In this document: positions 1 through 10,033 of the stretch, in pieces
Numbering within the stretch: position 1 is the first letter of the stretch
Layout: each line of letters starts with the position of its first letter
From: Methanobacteriota archaeon
Lineage (GTDB): Archaea; Thermoplasmatota; Thermoplasmata; SG8-5; JACRNV01
Assembly (NCBI GenBank): GCA_016214785.1
Contig: JACRNV010000005.1
Span: 81,686-145,685 of the forward strand
Reading direction: 5' to 3'
DNA: 64,000 nt
Translations under genes and position numbers: made by a program
The notes under the pieces: model-generated
Seen by the model: only the letters and a program-made list of their open reading frames with translations
What the model was told of the DNA's origin: nothing
The model's database searches: none

Positions 1-3000
1 AACAACACTATGGCGGATGATGGAATATTCATAAGGGGAGATTTGCTTGAGCATTGGAACACTCACACAATCGACACTTCGAACACGGTGAATGGCAAAC
101 CCGTCCAATATTGGGAAAATCAGACTAGTGGAAGCGTACCCACGGGAGCCGGGCAGGTAATACTCGCCAATTGTACGAACGTCGTAGTGGAGAACCACAA
201 CGTGAGCAAGGGAACGGTTGGGATCGAGTTAGGTTTCTCCACCAGCAACATAATCACCAACAATACCGCCTTCTCGAACGACGAAGACGGCATATACGTC
301 TGTAACTCTAGCAGCAATACCATCGTCAACAACACAGCCTCCTCGAACAACCAATATGGCATCTACTTGGATGGAACAAGTAGCAATACCATTTACCATA
401 ACAATATCATCGACAACTTCATCCAAGCATTCGATAACGGAATGAACTCCTGGGACAACGGTTACCCATCCGGCGGTAACTTCTGGTCCAACTACACCGG
501 CGTCGATGTCATGTCCGGCCCCAACCAGAACGTCCCCGGCGCTGACGGCATCGGGGACACGCCGTTCATCATCGACGCCGACTCGCGGGACAACTACCCG
601 CTGATGGCGCCCTTCAACGGCTCGGTGCTGGCGCCCCCCGCCTGGAACTGGTCCGTGCCCGTCGATTACACCTCGAACGGCCCCGGCATCGGCGACCTGG
701 ACGGCGACGGCTTCGCTGAAGTCCTGTTCTGCTCCAACTGCGGCGTCCACTGCCTCGACCGCTACGGGAGCTGGCTGTGGAACTACAACGGGACTGCCGA
801 TTTCCGCGAGTCATTGCCCGTCGTAGCCAACCTGTACCAGGACGGGAGCGCGGAGGTGCTCGTCGGCTCCCTGAACGGCAGCCTCTATTGTTTCGACTCC
901 CTGGGGAACCTTGCATGGTCCTCGGATTATATCGGTGAATGGCTCACGTCCGCGCCTGGCGTGGCGGACATAGACGCCAACGGCGCCCTTGAAATAATCA
1001 TGGCTTCGGACAACGGAACCTATTGCCTCGATGCCTTCGGCAACCTCACGTGGAGCGTCCCTTACAATGTCAGCTTCGCCACCTCCCCCTCGAACACCCC
1101 GGCCATCGACGATCTTGATGGCGACGGCCTGATGGAGATAGTCTATGCGACATCCAACAACTACATTAGCTGCATAAACTGCACTGGAAATGAAATGTGG
1201 GGGGTCTACTGCGGCGACCCTTACTCCGCCAATTCGTCCCCTGCCTCCCCTGCTGTCGCCGACATCAATGCCGACGGCCTGAAGGAGATCCTGGTCAATT
1301 GCGAGGACTTCCTGGTCTGCTATGATAAGAACGGGAGCGAGCTCTGGCGCTTCAACTGCTCGGTCTCCACCACCAGCAGCTCGGACACGGGCCCGACAGT
1401 CGCCGACCTCGACCTCGATGGCAATTATGAGATACTCTTCGGCATACCCGAGGGGCACTTCTACTGCATCAATCACACCGGCCAGCTTTTATGGGAGAAG
1501 AACTACACCGTATATTCGTGGAGCCCGGGCGTTGGCGACTTCTCCGGGAGCCCCGACCTCGAGGTCCTCGTGTCCTTTGATGGCATCCGGTGCCTCGACA
1601 AGGACGGGAACGAGCTGTGGTACAACAACACCGACTGGGTACTTGGCGCGGTGTCCGGCGACATTGACCGGGATGGCGGCGTCGAGCTGCTGGTGAGGTT
1701 CCAGGGCAACATGACGTGCATCAAGACGCCCGGCGCGAGCCCTGATGGCTACCTGGAATGGCCTTTCTTCAAGAACGGGCTCACCCACCCTGGCAGGTAT
1801 TCCAACATCACGAGCCAGTCGCAGAACGACCTCTCCATAGTCCCCACTGACATCTCCTTCTCCATCCCCGCCCCGCATAAATGGGACGAGGTCACCATCA
1901 CCGCCACGATACGGAGCAATGTCCCTGTCACCAACCTGCCGCCGAGCTCCGCGGTCGATGCGAGCGCGCCGTACTGGAAGGCGTCGAGCCCAATTACCAT
2001 CAACGCAACGGCCAGCGATCCCGACGGGAACGTATCCTCCGTGGACCTCTGGTTCAGGTGGTCGAGCAACAACGCGAGCTGGGGCGCCTGGACGCTCTTC
2101 GGGAACGATACCGCGTTCCCATGGTCGTGGTCGTTCAACTTCACGAGCGGCCAGGGATTCTACCAGTTCTATTCGATTGCAGAGGACAATCTCGGCGCGA
2201 CCGAGTCAGCCCCGGGCGCGCCCGACGCCCTCTGCGGCTACGATTCCACCCCCGGCTCGCAGACGCTTAGCGCCGGCCCCGGCTTCTGGAAGGGCGCCAA
2301 CATCACTGTGAACGCCAGCGCCAGCGACGCCGTGAGCGGAGTCGCGAGCGTGGAGCTCTGGTACAGGTACTCCGCGAACAACGCGACATGGGGTTCCTGG
2401 GCGCTCGTCGGCGCCGACTCGGCGCCGCCGTACCAATGGAACCTGACGCTCGGGTTTGGCTATTACCAGTTCTACACTCGTGTCCGGGACTTGGCGGGGA
2501 ACTACGAGCCAGTGCCAGGCGGCCCCGAGCTGTGGATAGGAATCGACACCGCATTCCCGGTCAGCGCGGTCGATGCCATCAGCCCGTACGTCCAGCCTAA
2601 CGCCCCCATAATAGTGACTGCGACGGCGAGCGACACTGGCGCGTCCGGCCTGGCGGGCGTGGAGATGTGGTACCGGAACTCCACAGACAATTCGACCTGG
2701 GGCGCATGGTCCCTCTTCGGCACGGACTCGGCGGCACCGTATTCGTGGAGCTTCACCTTCCCGGCGGGAGCGGCCTATTACGAGTTCTACTCGAGAGCGA
2801 GGGACAATGCGGGGAACTACGAGCCTGCGCCGGGAAGCGCGGACACGCGCTGCTACTACAACCCGCCCGCTCCGTCGATCACTGTGTCCAAGATTGTAGA
2901 CAAGGCGACCGCCAACCCCGGCGACAACCTGACGTACACAATATATTTCGACAACACGGGCGGAGCTATCGCCTCCGACGTCTTCGTCAACGACACGCTG

Positions 3001-6000
3001 CCTGCTGGTGTCACATACATCAGCGACACCTCCGCCTCGCTGCCGGAGTTCTCCTCGCGCGTCATAAACGGCGCCGAATGCTATTTCTCATTCGTCAATG
3101 TCGCGCCGGGCGCTCACAGCTTCACACTGATGGCGAGCATCAACTCGACTGTGGCGAACGGCACGAACTTGACAAATTACGTTTCCTGTGAATATTATCC
3201 TTCGGGCACGCTCACGGAGGCATGGGCGAGCACGACCATCGGTGGAGTCTTGGTCCCGAGGCCGCCGATACGCATCAACAGCAACTCCGACTTCGACGCC
3301 GCGCACGGGGTGAGCTCGGGGAACGGCTCGCAGGCGAACCCGTACATCATCGAGAACTGGGACATCAACGGAGGCGGGTACGGGTACTGCGTCTACGTCG
3401 GGAATACTACGATGTACTTCACCGTCAGGAACTGCTACCTCCACAACGCGAGCGGAGTCTCCCTGTGGCCGTACTATTACGGCCAGGGCATAATCCTCTA
3501 CAACATCCAGAACGGCACGATAAACAACAACAATGCGTCCTCGAACGCAAATATCGGCATCCACCTCGATCACTCCGACGGCAATACCATCTCGAACAAC
3601 AATGCAACCTTAAATGGTGGATACGACTGGGGAGGCATCTTGCTGTACATGTCCAATGGCACTACCGTAACAGGCAACTCTGTCTGCTCGAATACAGGCC
3701 CCTGCAGCAGTGGTATCAATGTCACATATTCCAATAACAACATAATCGCATACAACCGCGCTTCCTCGAATGCTGGCCTCGAAGGACGCGGTATCATACT
3801 CTTAGGTTCTGATAATAATACAGTGGCAAATAATACTCTCTCCTTGAATGTCTATGGTTGTTGGTTAATTTACGGATGCGATAGCAACACCCTAAGGAAC
3901 AATTCACTATCACAGAATACCTATGGATGTAGCATTATCGCGGGCACCGTGAATGTCCTTTATTATAATAATTTCATCAACAACACGTACCAACAAGCAT
4001 TTGATACTGGGAATTCGAATTACTGGAACGCCTCCTACCCCACCGGCGGCAACTACTGGTCCAACTACACTGGTGTCGATGTCATGTCCGGACCCAACCA
4101 GGACATCCCCGGCGCAGACGGCATCGGCGACACGCCCTTCATCATAGACGCCGACTCTCAGGACATGTATCCGCTCATGTCGCCGATCAACTTGAGTGCG
4201 GGAAGCGATTACTCCATCTGCTCTACCCCCACTAATCCAGTACCGTTCTCCTCTCCTGGTCCTGTCGTCCTCGCCGCCAACGGATCGAACTGCACCGTCT
4301 CCTTCTACCTGGATTCCGTGAGCGAGACAAACCTCATCTACCGGGAATACGGGGTCTTTGTCCCCGCCGGCGGATGGGCGAACGTCTCCGCCGGCTGGTT
4401 CGTGACATCCGACGGCAACCACACCATCATCGTCAATATCACCGACTCTGACCCCGCGGAGGCCGACCTCTCCAACAACCAGGCCTCCAAGGATGTCTAT
4501 GTCACACCGCCGTGCGGCAAGCTGAAGGTCAAGGCCAGCTCCGACAAGCAGAAATATGTCTCTGGCGTAGACACACACGCTGATATCATAGTCAAGGTCA
4601 CCTACCTCGGCCAGCTCGTCGGCGGCGCGAACGTCTCCGCTTGGACCCTCTCCCCCAACGGGACGAACTCCTCCGTCGCCATGGCCGAAGCCTCCCCCGG
4701 GATATGGGTGGGCGCATATCCCTTCACGAACGAATCGGTCCCTGGGACGTACAGGATCAAGGCTGTCGCCACAAAAGCTGGCTTCATCGACGGCGCCAAC
4801 GACGACTCGAAGGACAAGTTCTTCCTGGACTCCCCCAATGCCGTGCAGTCCGTCACGGTGACGCCTCCCATCTCTCAATCTGCCGATACATTGCTCATCG
4901 AGGTTTCGGGCAACGGTTCCGTTAACAAGGCCGTGCTCCGCGGCGCGGTCATAAACTGCTCGTACAGCCTGCCGCTCTTCGACGACGGCACGCATGGCGA
5001 CGCATTGCCGTCGGACGGCATTTTCAGCAACCAGATCGATGCGTCCCTCCTCCGCTCCAGCGATTATGTCGTTGACGCCGTCACGGCCGACGGCGCCTTC
5101 CCGGCCAAGGGGTCATTCGCCGTCGTCCCTCCCGACCTGCTCATGCGCGACGTCATCGGTTTCTCGAGCTCCGGCGGCTCCGCGCTCCTCTGCTCGGGCA
5201 CGACCAACATAACCATGGACTTCGACTTCGCCGCGGACATCGCGAACGCCAGCATCGCCATCTTCGAGCACAGGACGTCCTCCGAGGGAAAATATTACAA
5301 CATCATCCCGGACCCGATGGTGTCCGCGGCAATGACCAAGGCAAGGCTTAACATCACGTACATCGAGAGCGACGTCCCTGCCGGCGTTCCGGAGGAGGAC
5401 ATGCTCATCAACGTATACGACCCCTATCTAGGCGGATACCAGGCCCTGACGCCCGGCGGGTGCGACGCGCCGAAGGATGTCGTCTGGGGGGACACCGAGC
5501 ACTTCAGCCGGTTCCTCGTCAACAGGGTCCCGGTGAGGTTCAAGATACCCGTCGTCGCGGGCTGGAACCTCGTCTCTGTCCCACTTCAGATGAACGCGAC
5601 CTCCCTCCCCACCGCGCTGCTCGACAGCGACGGCGATACGCTGTGGGACCGGATACAGTGGTACGACCCCCTCGACCCTGCCAACAGATGGAAGCAGTAT
5701 TACACGGGCTGGGCCTCGCCGCTCAACGACCTCGGGGCGGTGAACCATACGATGGGCGTCTGGATTTATGTGACTGCTGCCGGCGACGGCTTCGTCAACG
5801 TCGGCGGCCTCATTCCGAACTCCACATCGATGCCGCTCCGCGCGGGCTGGAACCTCGTGGGCTATCCGACACTGAACGCGACCGTCGCTGCCGCCGACGC
5901 CTTCTGGGGAACGGGTGCGACAATGATAGAGGTCTTCGATCCTTCGGCCCCGTACCGGACAAAGGTCGTGGGCCCGACGTACATCATGAAACCCGGCGAA

Positions 6001-6051
6001 GGATACTGGGTCTATGTGCCGGCCCCCTCGACCTGGACGGTCGATTGGTAG
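1..6051 (+). CDS. Very large NosD/VCBS/Ig-like surface protein, 5'-truncated by window edge
   Basis: The frame is open to base 1, so the N-terminus and signal peptide lie outside the window; at least 2016 residues are present. Domains in order (numbered from the first ATG, base 10): right-handed beta-helix of NosD type (to about 195), VCBS/PQQ-like blades with repeated DLDGDG-type calcium-binding motifs (about 205-600), three Ig-like repeats with SSNNASWGAW-type signatures (about 645-955), a DUF11-like domain (about 960-1075), a second NosD helix (about 1090-1385), CARDB-like and further Ig-like domains, and two GWNLV repeats near the C-terminus ending in a YWVYVP motif. N-glycosylation sequons are dense. 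No C-terminal membrane anchor is visible. It is presumably an extracellular adhesin or cell-wall protein; the ligand is unknown. Part of its C-terminal motif recurs in a broken copy near 58.8 kb. Confidence 0.88.
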   Translation, partial: NNTMADDGIFIRGDLLEHWNTHTIDTSNTVNGKPVQYWENQTSGSVPTGAGQVILANCTNVVVENHNVSKGTVGIELGFSTSNIITNNTAFSNDEDGIYVCNSSSNTIVNNTASSNNQYGIYLDGTSSNTIYHNNIIDNFIQAFDNGMNSWDNGYPSGGNFWSNYTGVDVMSGPNQNVPGADGIGDTPFIIDADSRDNYPLMAPFNGSVLAPPAWNWSVPVDYTSNGPGIGDLDGDGFAEVLFCSNCGVHCLDRYGSWLWNYNGTADFRESLPVVANLYQDGSAEVLVGSLNGSLYCFDSLGNLAWSSDYIGEWLTSAPGVADIDANGALEIIMASDNGTYCLDAFGNLTWSVPYNVSFATSPSNTPAIDDLDGDGLMEIVYATSNNYISCINCTGNEMWGVYCGDPYSANSSPASPAVADINADGLKEILVNCEDFLVCYDKNGSELWRFNCSVSTTSSSDTGPTVADLDLDGNYEILFGIPEGHFYCINHTGQLLWEKNYTVYSWSPGVGDFSGSPDLEVLVSFDGIRCLDKDGNELWYNNTDWVLGAVSGDIDRDGGVELLVRFQGNMTCIKTPGASPDGYLEWPFFKNGLTHPGRYSNITSQSQNDLSIVPTDISFSIPAPHKWDEVTITATIRSNVPVTNLPPSSAVDASAPYWKASSPITINATASDPDGNVSSVDLWFRWSSNNASWGAWTLFGNDTAFPWSWSFNFTSGQGFYQFYSIAEDNLGATESAPGAPDALCGYDSTPGSQTLSAGPGFWKGANITVNASASDAVSGVASVELWYRYSANNATWGSWALVGADSAPPYQWNLTLGFGYYQFYTRVRDLAGNYEPVPGGPELWIGIDTAFPVSAVDAISPYVQPNAPIIVTATASDTGASGLAGVEMWYRNSTDNSTWGAWSLFGTDSAAPYSWSFTFPAGAAYYEFYSRARDNAGNYEPAPGSADTRCYYNPPAPSITVSKIVDKATANPGDNLTYTIYFDNTGGAIASDVFVNDTLPAGVTYISDTSASLPEFSSRVINGAECYFSFVNVAPGAHSFTLMASINSTVANGTNLTNYVSCEYYPSGTLTEAWASTTIGGVLVPRPPIRINSNSDFDAAHGVSSGNGSQANPYIIENWDINGGGYGYCVYVGNTTMYFTVRNCYLHNASGVSLWPYYYGQGIILYNIQNGTINNNNASSNANIGIHLDHSDGNTISNNNATLNGGYDWGGILLYMSNGTTVTGNSVCSNTGPCSSGINVTYSNNNIIAYNRASSNAGLEGRGIILLGSDNNTVANNTLSLNVYGCWLIYGCDSNTLRNNSLSQNTYGCSIIAGTVNVLYYNNFINNTYQQAFDTGNSNYWNASYPTGGNYWSNYTGVDVMSGPNQDIPGADGIGDTPFIIDADSQDMYPLMSPINLSAGSDYSICSTPTNPVPFSSPGPVVLAANGSNCTVSFYLDSVSETNLIYREYGVFVPAGGWANVSAGWFVTSDGNHTIIVNITDSDPAEADLSNNQASKDVYVTPPCGKLKVKASSDKQKYVSGVDTHADIIVKVTYLGQLVGGANVSAWTLSPNGTNSSVAMAEASPGIWVGAYPFTNESVPGTYRIKAVATKAGFIDGANDDSKDKFFLDSPNAVQSVTVTPPISQSADTLLIEVSGNGSVNKAVLRGAVINCSYSLPLFDDGTHGDALPSDGIFSNQIDASLLRSSDYVVDAVTADGAFPAKGSFAVVPPDLLMRDVIGFSSSGGSALLCSGTTNITMDFDFAADIANASIAIFEHRTSSEGKYYNIIPDPMVSAAMTKARLNITYIESDVPAGVPEEDMLINVYDPYLGGYQALTPGGCDAPKDVVWGDTEHFSRFLVNRVPVRFKIPVVAGWNLVSVPLQMNATSLPTALLDSDGDTLWDRIQWYDPLDPANRWKQYYTGWASPLNDLGAVNHTMGVWIYVTAAGDGFVNVGGLIPNSTSMPLRAGWNLVGYPTLNATVAAADAFWGTGATMIEVFDPSAPYRTKVVGPTYIMKPGEGYWVYVPAPSTWTVDW

Positions 6052-6089
6052 TCAAAAGGCCCATTAACCACCACGCCCATTCCTATGGC

Positions 6090-6872
6090 GTGACACTGCT
6101 CACCTTCATCGGCACCGGGGGCGGCCGCTACGCGACCATCTTCCAGCCCAGGGGCACGGGCGGCCTCTACCTCGAGGACGGCACCCGCATCCACATAGAC
6201 CCCGGCCCGGGGGCGCTCGTCGCGATGAGGCGCCTGGAGCTCGACCCGTCGCTGACGGACGCCATAGTCGTCACCCACGGGCACCCCGACCACTACGGGG
6301 ACGCGGAAGTGCTGATAGAGGCCATGACGCGCGGGGGGAAGATAAGGCGCGGGGCGCTCGTCGGCTCTGGCTCGGTCCTCAGGGGAGGCGACGGGCACTG
6401 GCCGGTCCTGACGAAGTACCACTCGGAGATGCCGGAGAAGGTCGTGTGCGCCATCCCCGGCGAGCACATCGACATACGGGGCGTCGGCCTGGACGCCGTG
6501 GGCACGCGCCACACGGACCCCAGCTCCATAGGCTTCCGCTTCTCGACGAGGGAGGGGGTCATATCCTATGTCGGGGACTCGGAGCTCGACCCCGACGTCG
6601 TCAAAGGCTTCTCGGGCTGCAGGCTCCTGATAGTCTCGGCCACGAGGCCGCTGAACGCGCGCATCGCCGGCCACCTGAGCACCGAGGACGTGGCAGACTT
6701 CACCGCGGCCGTGAAGCCGGAGATGACGGTCATGACCCATTTCGGGATGAAGGTCATCGAGGCCGGCCCGGAGACGCAGGCCCGGTGGGTCGAGGAGCGG
6801 ACTGGCATCCCCACCCTGGCGGCCCGGGACGGCATGAGGGTCCAGCTCGGCAAGGGCATATCGAGCATATAG
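6090..6872 (+). CDS. MBL-fold metal-dependent hydrolase
   Basis: 260 residues from GTG at 6090, giving an N-terminus MTLLTFIGTGGGRYATIFQ, the usual first strand of metallo-beta-lactamase-fold hydrolases. The metal motif HGHPDH is at about residues 55-60, further His and Asp ligands lie in GTRHTDP and YVGDSELD, and a late His lies in MTHFGMK. The family hydrolyses esters, phosphodiesters or RNA; the substrate cannot be read here. The frame is open upstream into the end of the surface-protein gene, so the start is chosen by homology. It lies 38 bp downstream of the surface-protein stop and may be co-transcribed with it. Confidence 0.8.
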   Translation: MTLLTFIGTGGGRYATIFQPRGTGGLYLEDGTRIHIDPGPGALVAMRRLELDPSLTDAIVVTHGHPDHYGDAEVLIEAMTRGGKIRRGALVGSGSVLRGGDGHWPVLTKYHSEMPEKVVCAIPGEHIDIRGVGLDAVGTRHTDPSSIGFRFSTREGVISYVGDSELDPDVVKGFSGCRLLIVSATRPLNARIAGHLSTEDVADFTAAVKPEMTVMTHFGMKVIEAGPETQARWVEERTGIPTLAARDGMRVQLGKGISSI

Positions 6873-6926
6873 TGCGCGTCTCTCGCCATTTCACTCTCGC
6901 AACCCTGCCACTCAAGTGACGCGCAC
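6872..6926. terminator. Inverted repeat after MBL gene
   Basis: A perfect 9-bp inverted repeat, GTGCGCGTC and GACGCGCAC, with a loop of about 37 nt begins at the last base of the MBL stop codon. It may act in 3'-end formation, but there is no T-run and the loop is long, so the role is inferred. Confidence 0.3.
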
Positions 6927-6992
6927 GCCGGAAAGGTGGACGGCCCACCCTCTGATGGTCCTATCGACTCCCTTTAAAATGGCAATTCAGGC

Positions 6993-7238
6993 CTATTTCC
7001 CAGGTATCGGCAACCCCTCGGCGCCATCCATGGCTGAGCCCCCCTCGTACGCGTCGCAGAGCTCGGAGAGGAACTCCTCGTAGGTCTTCCTGAACTTGAG
7101 CCTCCACAGGCGGTCGCGCAGCGCCGGCGATATCTGGATGCACGTCTTCCTCCCCGCCGGCGGCTGGACGGGCTGGACCGGCGCATCCGGGGGCTCGGCG
7201 GTCCGCGTCGCCCGGGCCTTGGCCTTCCTCTTTGGCAT
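6993..7238 (-). CDS. Small basic RHH-like protein divergent from recombinase
   Basis: 81 residues from an ATG preceded by AGGTGA at good Shine-Dalgarno spacing. The N-terminal third is basic and Ala/Pro-rich. The C-terminal half, with KTCIQISPALRDRLWRLKF followed by KTYEEFLSELCDAYE, has the strand plus two-helix pattern of ribbon-helix-helix DNA-binding proteins. It is transcribed away from a serine recombinase across a very AT-rich gap, so it may be the accessory DNA-binding or regulatory protein of that element. The family is assigned by pattern only. A longer reading in the same frame would start in AT-rich sequence with a leucine/isoleucine-rich stretch and is not preferred. Confidence 0.55.
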   Translation of the reverse strand: MPKRKAKARATRTAEPPDAPVQPVQPPAGRKTCIQISPALRDRLWRLKFRKTYEEFLSELCDAYEGGSAMDGAEGLPIPGK

Positions 7239-7582
7239 GAAAGTCACCTGTGGAACCGCATGGATACATAGTATAAATAACTTTGTTGAAAAAAATGATA
7301 TGAATAAATTAAATGAAGAAATAAATTTCAATAAATATATTGATGAAATAGATACAAATATTAAAAATAAAAGCAATAATGCAATTGATGTCATTTATGT
7401 CAATATTCATTATCAATATATTTAATTCATTTTCATATAATTACGATAAATAAGATTATTTTATCATATTAATGTTAATATACGGCTCTGAAAAAAGATA
7501 CATTTAAATATAACCTACAATGATATCGTAAGATGACCTTATGCTAACGGGGTAGATAGTATATCATCCCCTTTTGCATAAG
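7239..7582. other. AT-rich divergent intergenic region
   Basis: About 340 bp, almost pure A/T from about 7270 to 7560, in sharp contrast to the GC-rich flanks. It separates the RHH-like gene from the serine recombinase and should hold both promoters; several TATA-like stretches are present, so no single one can be chosen. Such a region could also hold the recombinase target site. No gene is seen in it. Confidence 0.6.
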
Positions 7583-8317
7583 ATGGTGGTCGAAATGATA
7601 CGTGTCGTCGTCTATGCCAGGGTTTCCACGAAGGAGCAGGAGAAGGAGGACACCGTCGAGACGCAGATCGACAAGCTGACCCCGCTCATCCTCCAGTCCG
7701 GCGACAGGGAGATAGTGCGCATCGTCAAGGACGAGGACGTCTCCGGCGACACTGAGCCCGAGCAGCGCAAGCACTTCCCCGTCGTGCTGGACATGGCGGA
7801 GAAGGGGGACTTCGACGAGCTTTGGCTGGCTTCGAGGGACCGCCTGGCCAGGGACGTGGACATCGCTGGGTACATCCGTACGGTGCTAAGAAGGCACGGC
7901 GTGAAGATAGTCGCCCTGGACGACAGCGACGAGAAGACCTTCGACAGGTTCAAGGATGTCCTTGGGGAGATGGAGCTGGAGAAGTACAGGGCCAAGCGCC
8001 TCGACGGGATAAACCGCGCCATCAAGGAGCACAGGATACTCCAGCGCCCCCCGTTCGGCTACATGGTCCAGGAGAAGAAGATGGTCGTCGACGAGAGGCA
8101 CAGGGGCATCATCGTCGCGCTCTACCGGGACTTCAAGCTGCCGGCGATGTCCCTGCGCAAGCTGTCCCAGAAGTACAACCTCCCGCCGTCGCTGATACAG
8201 AGGATAAGGTCGAATACGATATATATCACCGGAGAGGTCCGGTGGCAGGGGCGCGTCATCTACCACGTCGAGCCCATAGTCAAGGAGGAGGAAGTGGTAA
8301 AATCGCAGAAAACATGA
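7583..8317 (+). CDS. Serine recombinase (resolvase/invertase family)
   Basis: About 244 residues from ATG 7583; an in-frame ATG at 7595 would begin directly at MIRVVVYARVSTKEQ. The resolvase catalytic domain spans about residues 5-130: the nucleophilic Ser lies in YARVSTKEQ, and the conserved arginines in LWLASRDRLARD. It is followed by the helix with MELEKYRAKRLDGINRA and a C-terminal helix-turn-helix (MSLRKLSQKYNLPPSLIQRI). It catalyses site-specific DNA exchange through a 5'-phosphoserine link. Length fits small resolvases or archaeal IS607-type recombinases, but no TnpB partner is present. AT-rich DNA lies on both sides. Confidence 0.85.
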   Translation: MVVEMIRVVVYARVSTKEQEKEDTVETQIDKLTPLILQSGDREIVRIVKDEDVSGDTEPEQRKHFPVVLDMAEKGDFDELWLASRDRLARDVDIAGYIRTVLRRHGVKIVALDDSDEKTFDRFKDVLGEMELEKYRAKRLDGINRAIKEHRILQRPPFGYMVQEKKMVVDERHRGIIVALYRDFKLPAMSLRKLSQKYNLPPSLIQRIRSNTIYITGEVRWQGRVIYHVEPIVKEEEVVKSQKT

Positions 8318-8405
8318 TTTATTTATACCTAATATCGTAATAATTGCATATCTTATCATATTATTTGAGAAAAGAGCCCTCAACCTCTATTTATCTAGGG
8401 TTTCA

Positions 8406-10031
8406 TTGCGGAACGTGAGCTACCACCGCCAGGTAATAGAGGAAATCCTCTCAGGGCGCGTCAGGACGCGTTCGGAGCTCGAGAGATTGAAGATAGAGCT
8501 ATGCAAGGGCTCGGGGCTCTCCCACATCCCCACGAACGCGGAAATCCTCGAGAAGGCCACCCCGGAGGAGCGGGCGCGCCTGCTCCCCTTTCTCAGGATC
8601 AAGCCGATGCGCACCCTCAGCGGCGTGGCCGTCGTGGCCACCATGACCTCCCCGGCGGACTGCCCGCACGGGAAGTGCTCGTACTGCCCCGGGGGGGTGC
8701 CGTCCAATACGCCCCAGTCCTACACCGGCAGGGAGCCCGCGGCGCTACGGGCGTCGCACAACGCCTACGATCCCTACCGCCAGACGAAAGCCAGGCTCGA
8801 GCAGCTCGCGGCCATCGGCCACCCGACGGACAAGGTGGACCTCATAATCATGGGCGGCACTTTCACGTCCCGCACGGCCGAATACAGGGAGGGGTTCGTG
8901 AAGGGCTGCCTCGACGCGATGAACGGCGCAATCTCCGACGACTTGGAAAGCGCGAAGACCCTCAATGAGAGCGCCCCCAGCCGGTGCATCGGCCTCACCA
9001 TCGAGACGCGCCCGGACAGGTTCTCCCCGGCCGAGGCCGTGGACTCCCTGCGCGTCGGTGCCACGCGCCTGGAGTTCGGCGTGCAGACGCTCAATGATTC
9101 GACCCTGAAGGCCGTCGAGAGGGGACACGGCGTCAAGGAGACCACGGAGGCGACCAAAACGGCCAAGGACGCGGGGCTCAAGGTCGGGTACCACATGATG
9201 CCCGGGCTGCCCGGCGAGACGAGGGACAGCGACCTGGCGACGTTCCGCACACTGTTTTCGGACGAGAGGTTCATGCCCGACATGCTGAAGATATACCCCA
9301 CCCTCGTGATGCCAGGGACCAAGCTCCACGCGGCCTGGGAAAGAGGGGAATACAAGCCGTATAGCGTCGAGGAAGTCGTCGAGCTGCTGGCAGATTTCAA
9401 AGCCCACGTCCCGCCGTGGTTGCGCATCCAGCGCATCCAGCGCGACATACCCGCGCAGCTCATCGCCGACGGCGTGAGGAAGAGCCACGTGCGCGTCCTG
9501 GTGAGGGAAGAACTTCGACGGCGCGGGGGGCGCTGCAGGTGCATCAGGTGCCGGGAGGTCGGCCACGCCCTTGCCGTCGAGGGCGAGCCAGACGCCGGGG
9601 ACGCCGTCCTGAACACCATCGAATACAAAGCCTCCGGCGGGAGGGAGGTATTCATCTCCTTCGACGAGCCGGGGAGGGGCGCGCTCGTCGCATACCTGCG
9701 GCTCAGGCTGACGACCGAAGGCGCGCATGCGGCCGCGCTGGGGGGCCAGCGCAGAAACAGCAGTGACGCGCTCGGAAGCTCGGCCGCGGCAGAGCCGCTC
9801 GGGATAGTGCGCGAGGTGAAGGTCTTCGGGCAGATGCTGCCCATCTCCTCCGAGCCGAAAAGCGAGTGGCAGCACAGGGGTCTGGGGGGCCGTTTGCTGG
9901 CCGAGGCGGAGGAGATTTCCCGGGCCGCGGGAGCGCGGCGGATGCTGGTCACCAGCGGGGTGGGCGCGAGGGGCTACTACCGACGGCTGGGCTACGCCCT
10001 TTCGGGGGAGCACATGGGGAAGCGGCTGTGA
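8406..10031 (+). CDS. elp3: Elp3-type tRNA uridine acetyltransferase (radical SAM + GNAT)
   Basis: 541 residues from TTG 8406; GTG 8415 is an alternative start. The radical-SAM domain carries the Elp3 cysteine cluster in CPHGKCSYCPGGVPSN (about residues 84-99), followed by the SYTGREPAALRA and FGVQTLND motifs. The C-terminal GNAT domain (about 390-541) shows the acetyl-CoA loop QHRGLGGRLL and ends in GYYRRLGY. In archaea Elp3 acts alone to form carboxymethyl/acetyl modifications at wobble U34 of tRNAs. Length is normal for the family. An 83-bp AT-rich gap separates it from the recombinase, so it probably has its own promoter. Confidence 0.93.
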   Translation: MRNVSYHRQVIEEILSGRVRTRSELERLKIELCKGSGLSHIPTNAEILEKATPEERARLLPFLRIKPMRTLSGVAVVATMTSPADCPHGKCSYCPGGVPSNTPQSYTGREPAALRASHNAYDPYRQTKARLEQLAAIGHPTDKVDLIIMGGTFTSRTAEYREGFVKGCLDAMNGAISDDLESAKTLNESAPSRCIGLTIETRPDRFSPAEAVDSLRVGATRLEFGVQTLNDSTLKAVERGHGVKETTEATKTAKDAGLKVGYHMMPGLPGETRDSDLATFRTLFSDERFMPDMLKIYPTLVMPGTKLHAAWERGEYKPYSVEEVVELLADFKAHVPPWLRIQRIQRDIPAQLIADGVRKSHVRVLVREELRRRGGRCRCIRCREVGHALAVEGEPDAGDAVLNTIEYKASGGREVFISFDEPGRGALVAYLRLRLTTEGAHAAALGGQRRNSSDALGSSAAAEPLGIVREVKVFGQMLPISSEPKSEWQHRGLGGRLLAEAEEISRAAGARRMLVTSGVGARGYYRRLGYALSGEHMGKRL

Positions 10032-10033
10032 GA

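Noticed and set aside
3910..4995. Long minus-strand open frame of 361 codons inside the surface-protein gene
   Set aside because: Antisense shadow of a GC-rich gene whose domains are clear on the plus strand; no family resemblance.
7096..7425. Plus-strand open frame of 109 codons
   Set aside because: Crosses from GC-rich coding antisense into AT-rich DNA and ends in Asn/Ile/Lys-rich low complexity; the minus-strand RHH-like gene has a better start signal and fold.
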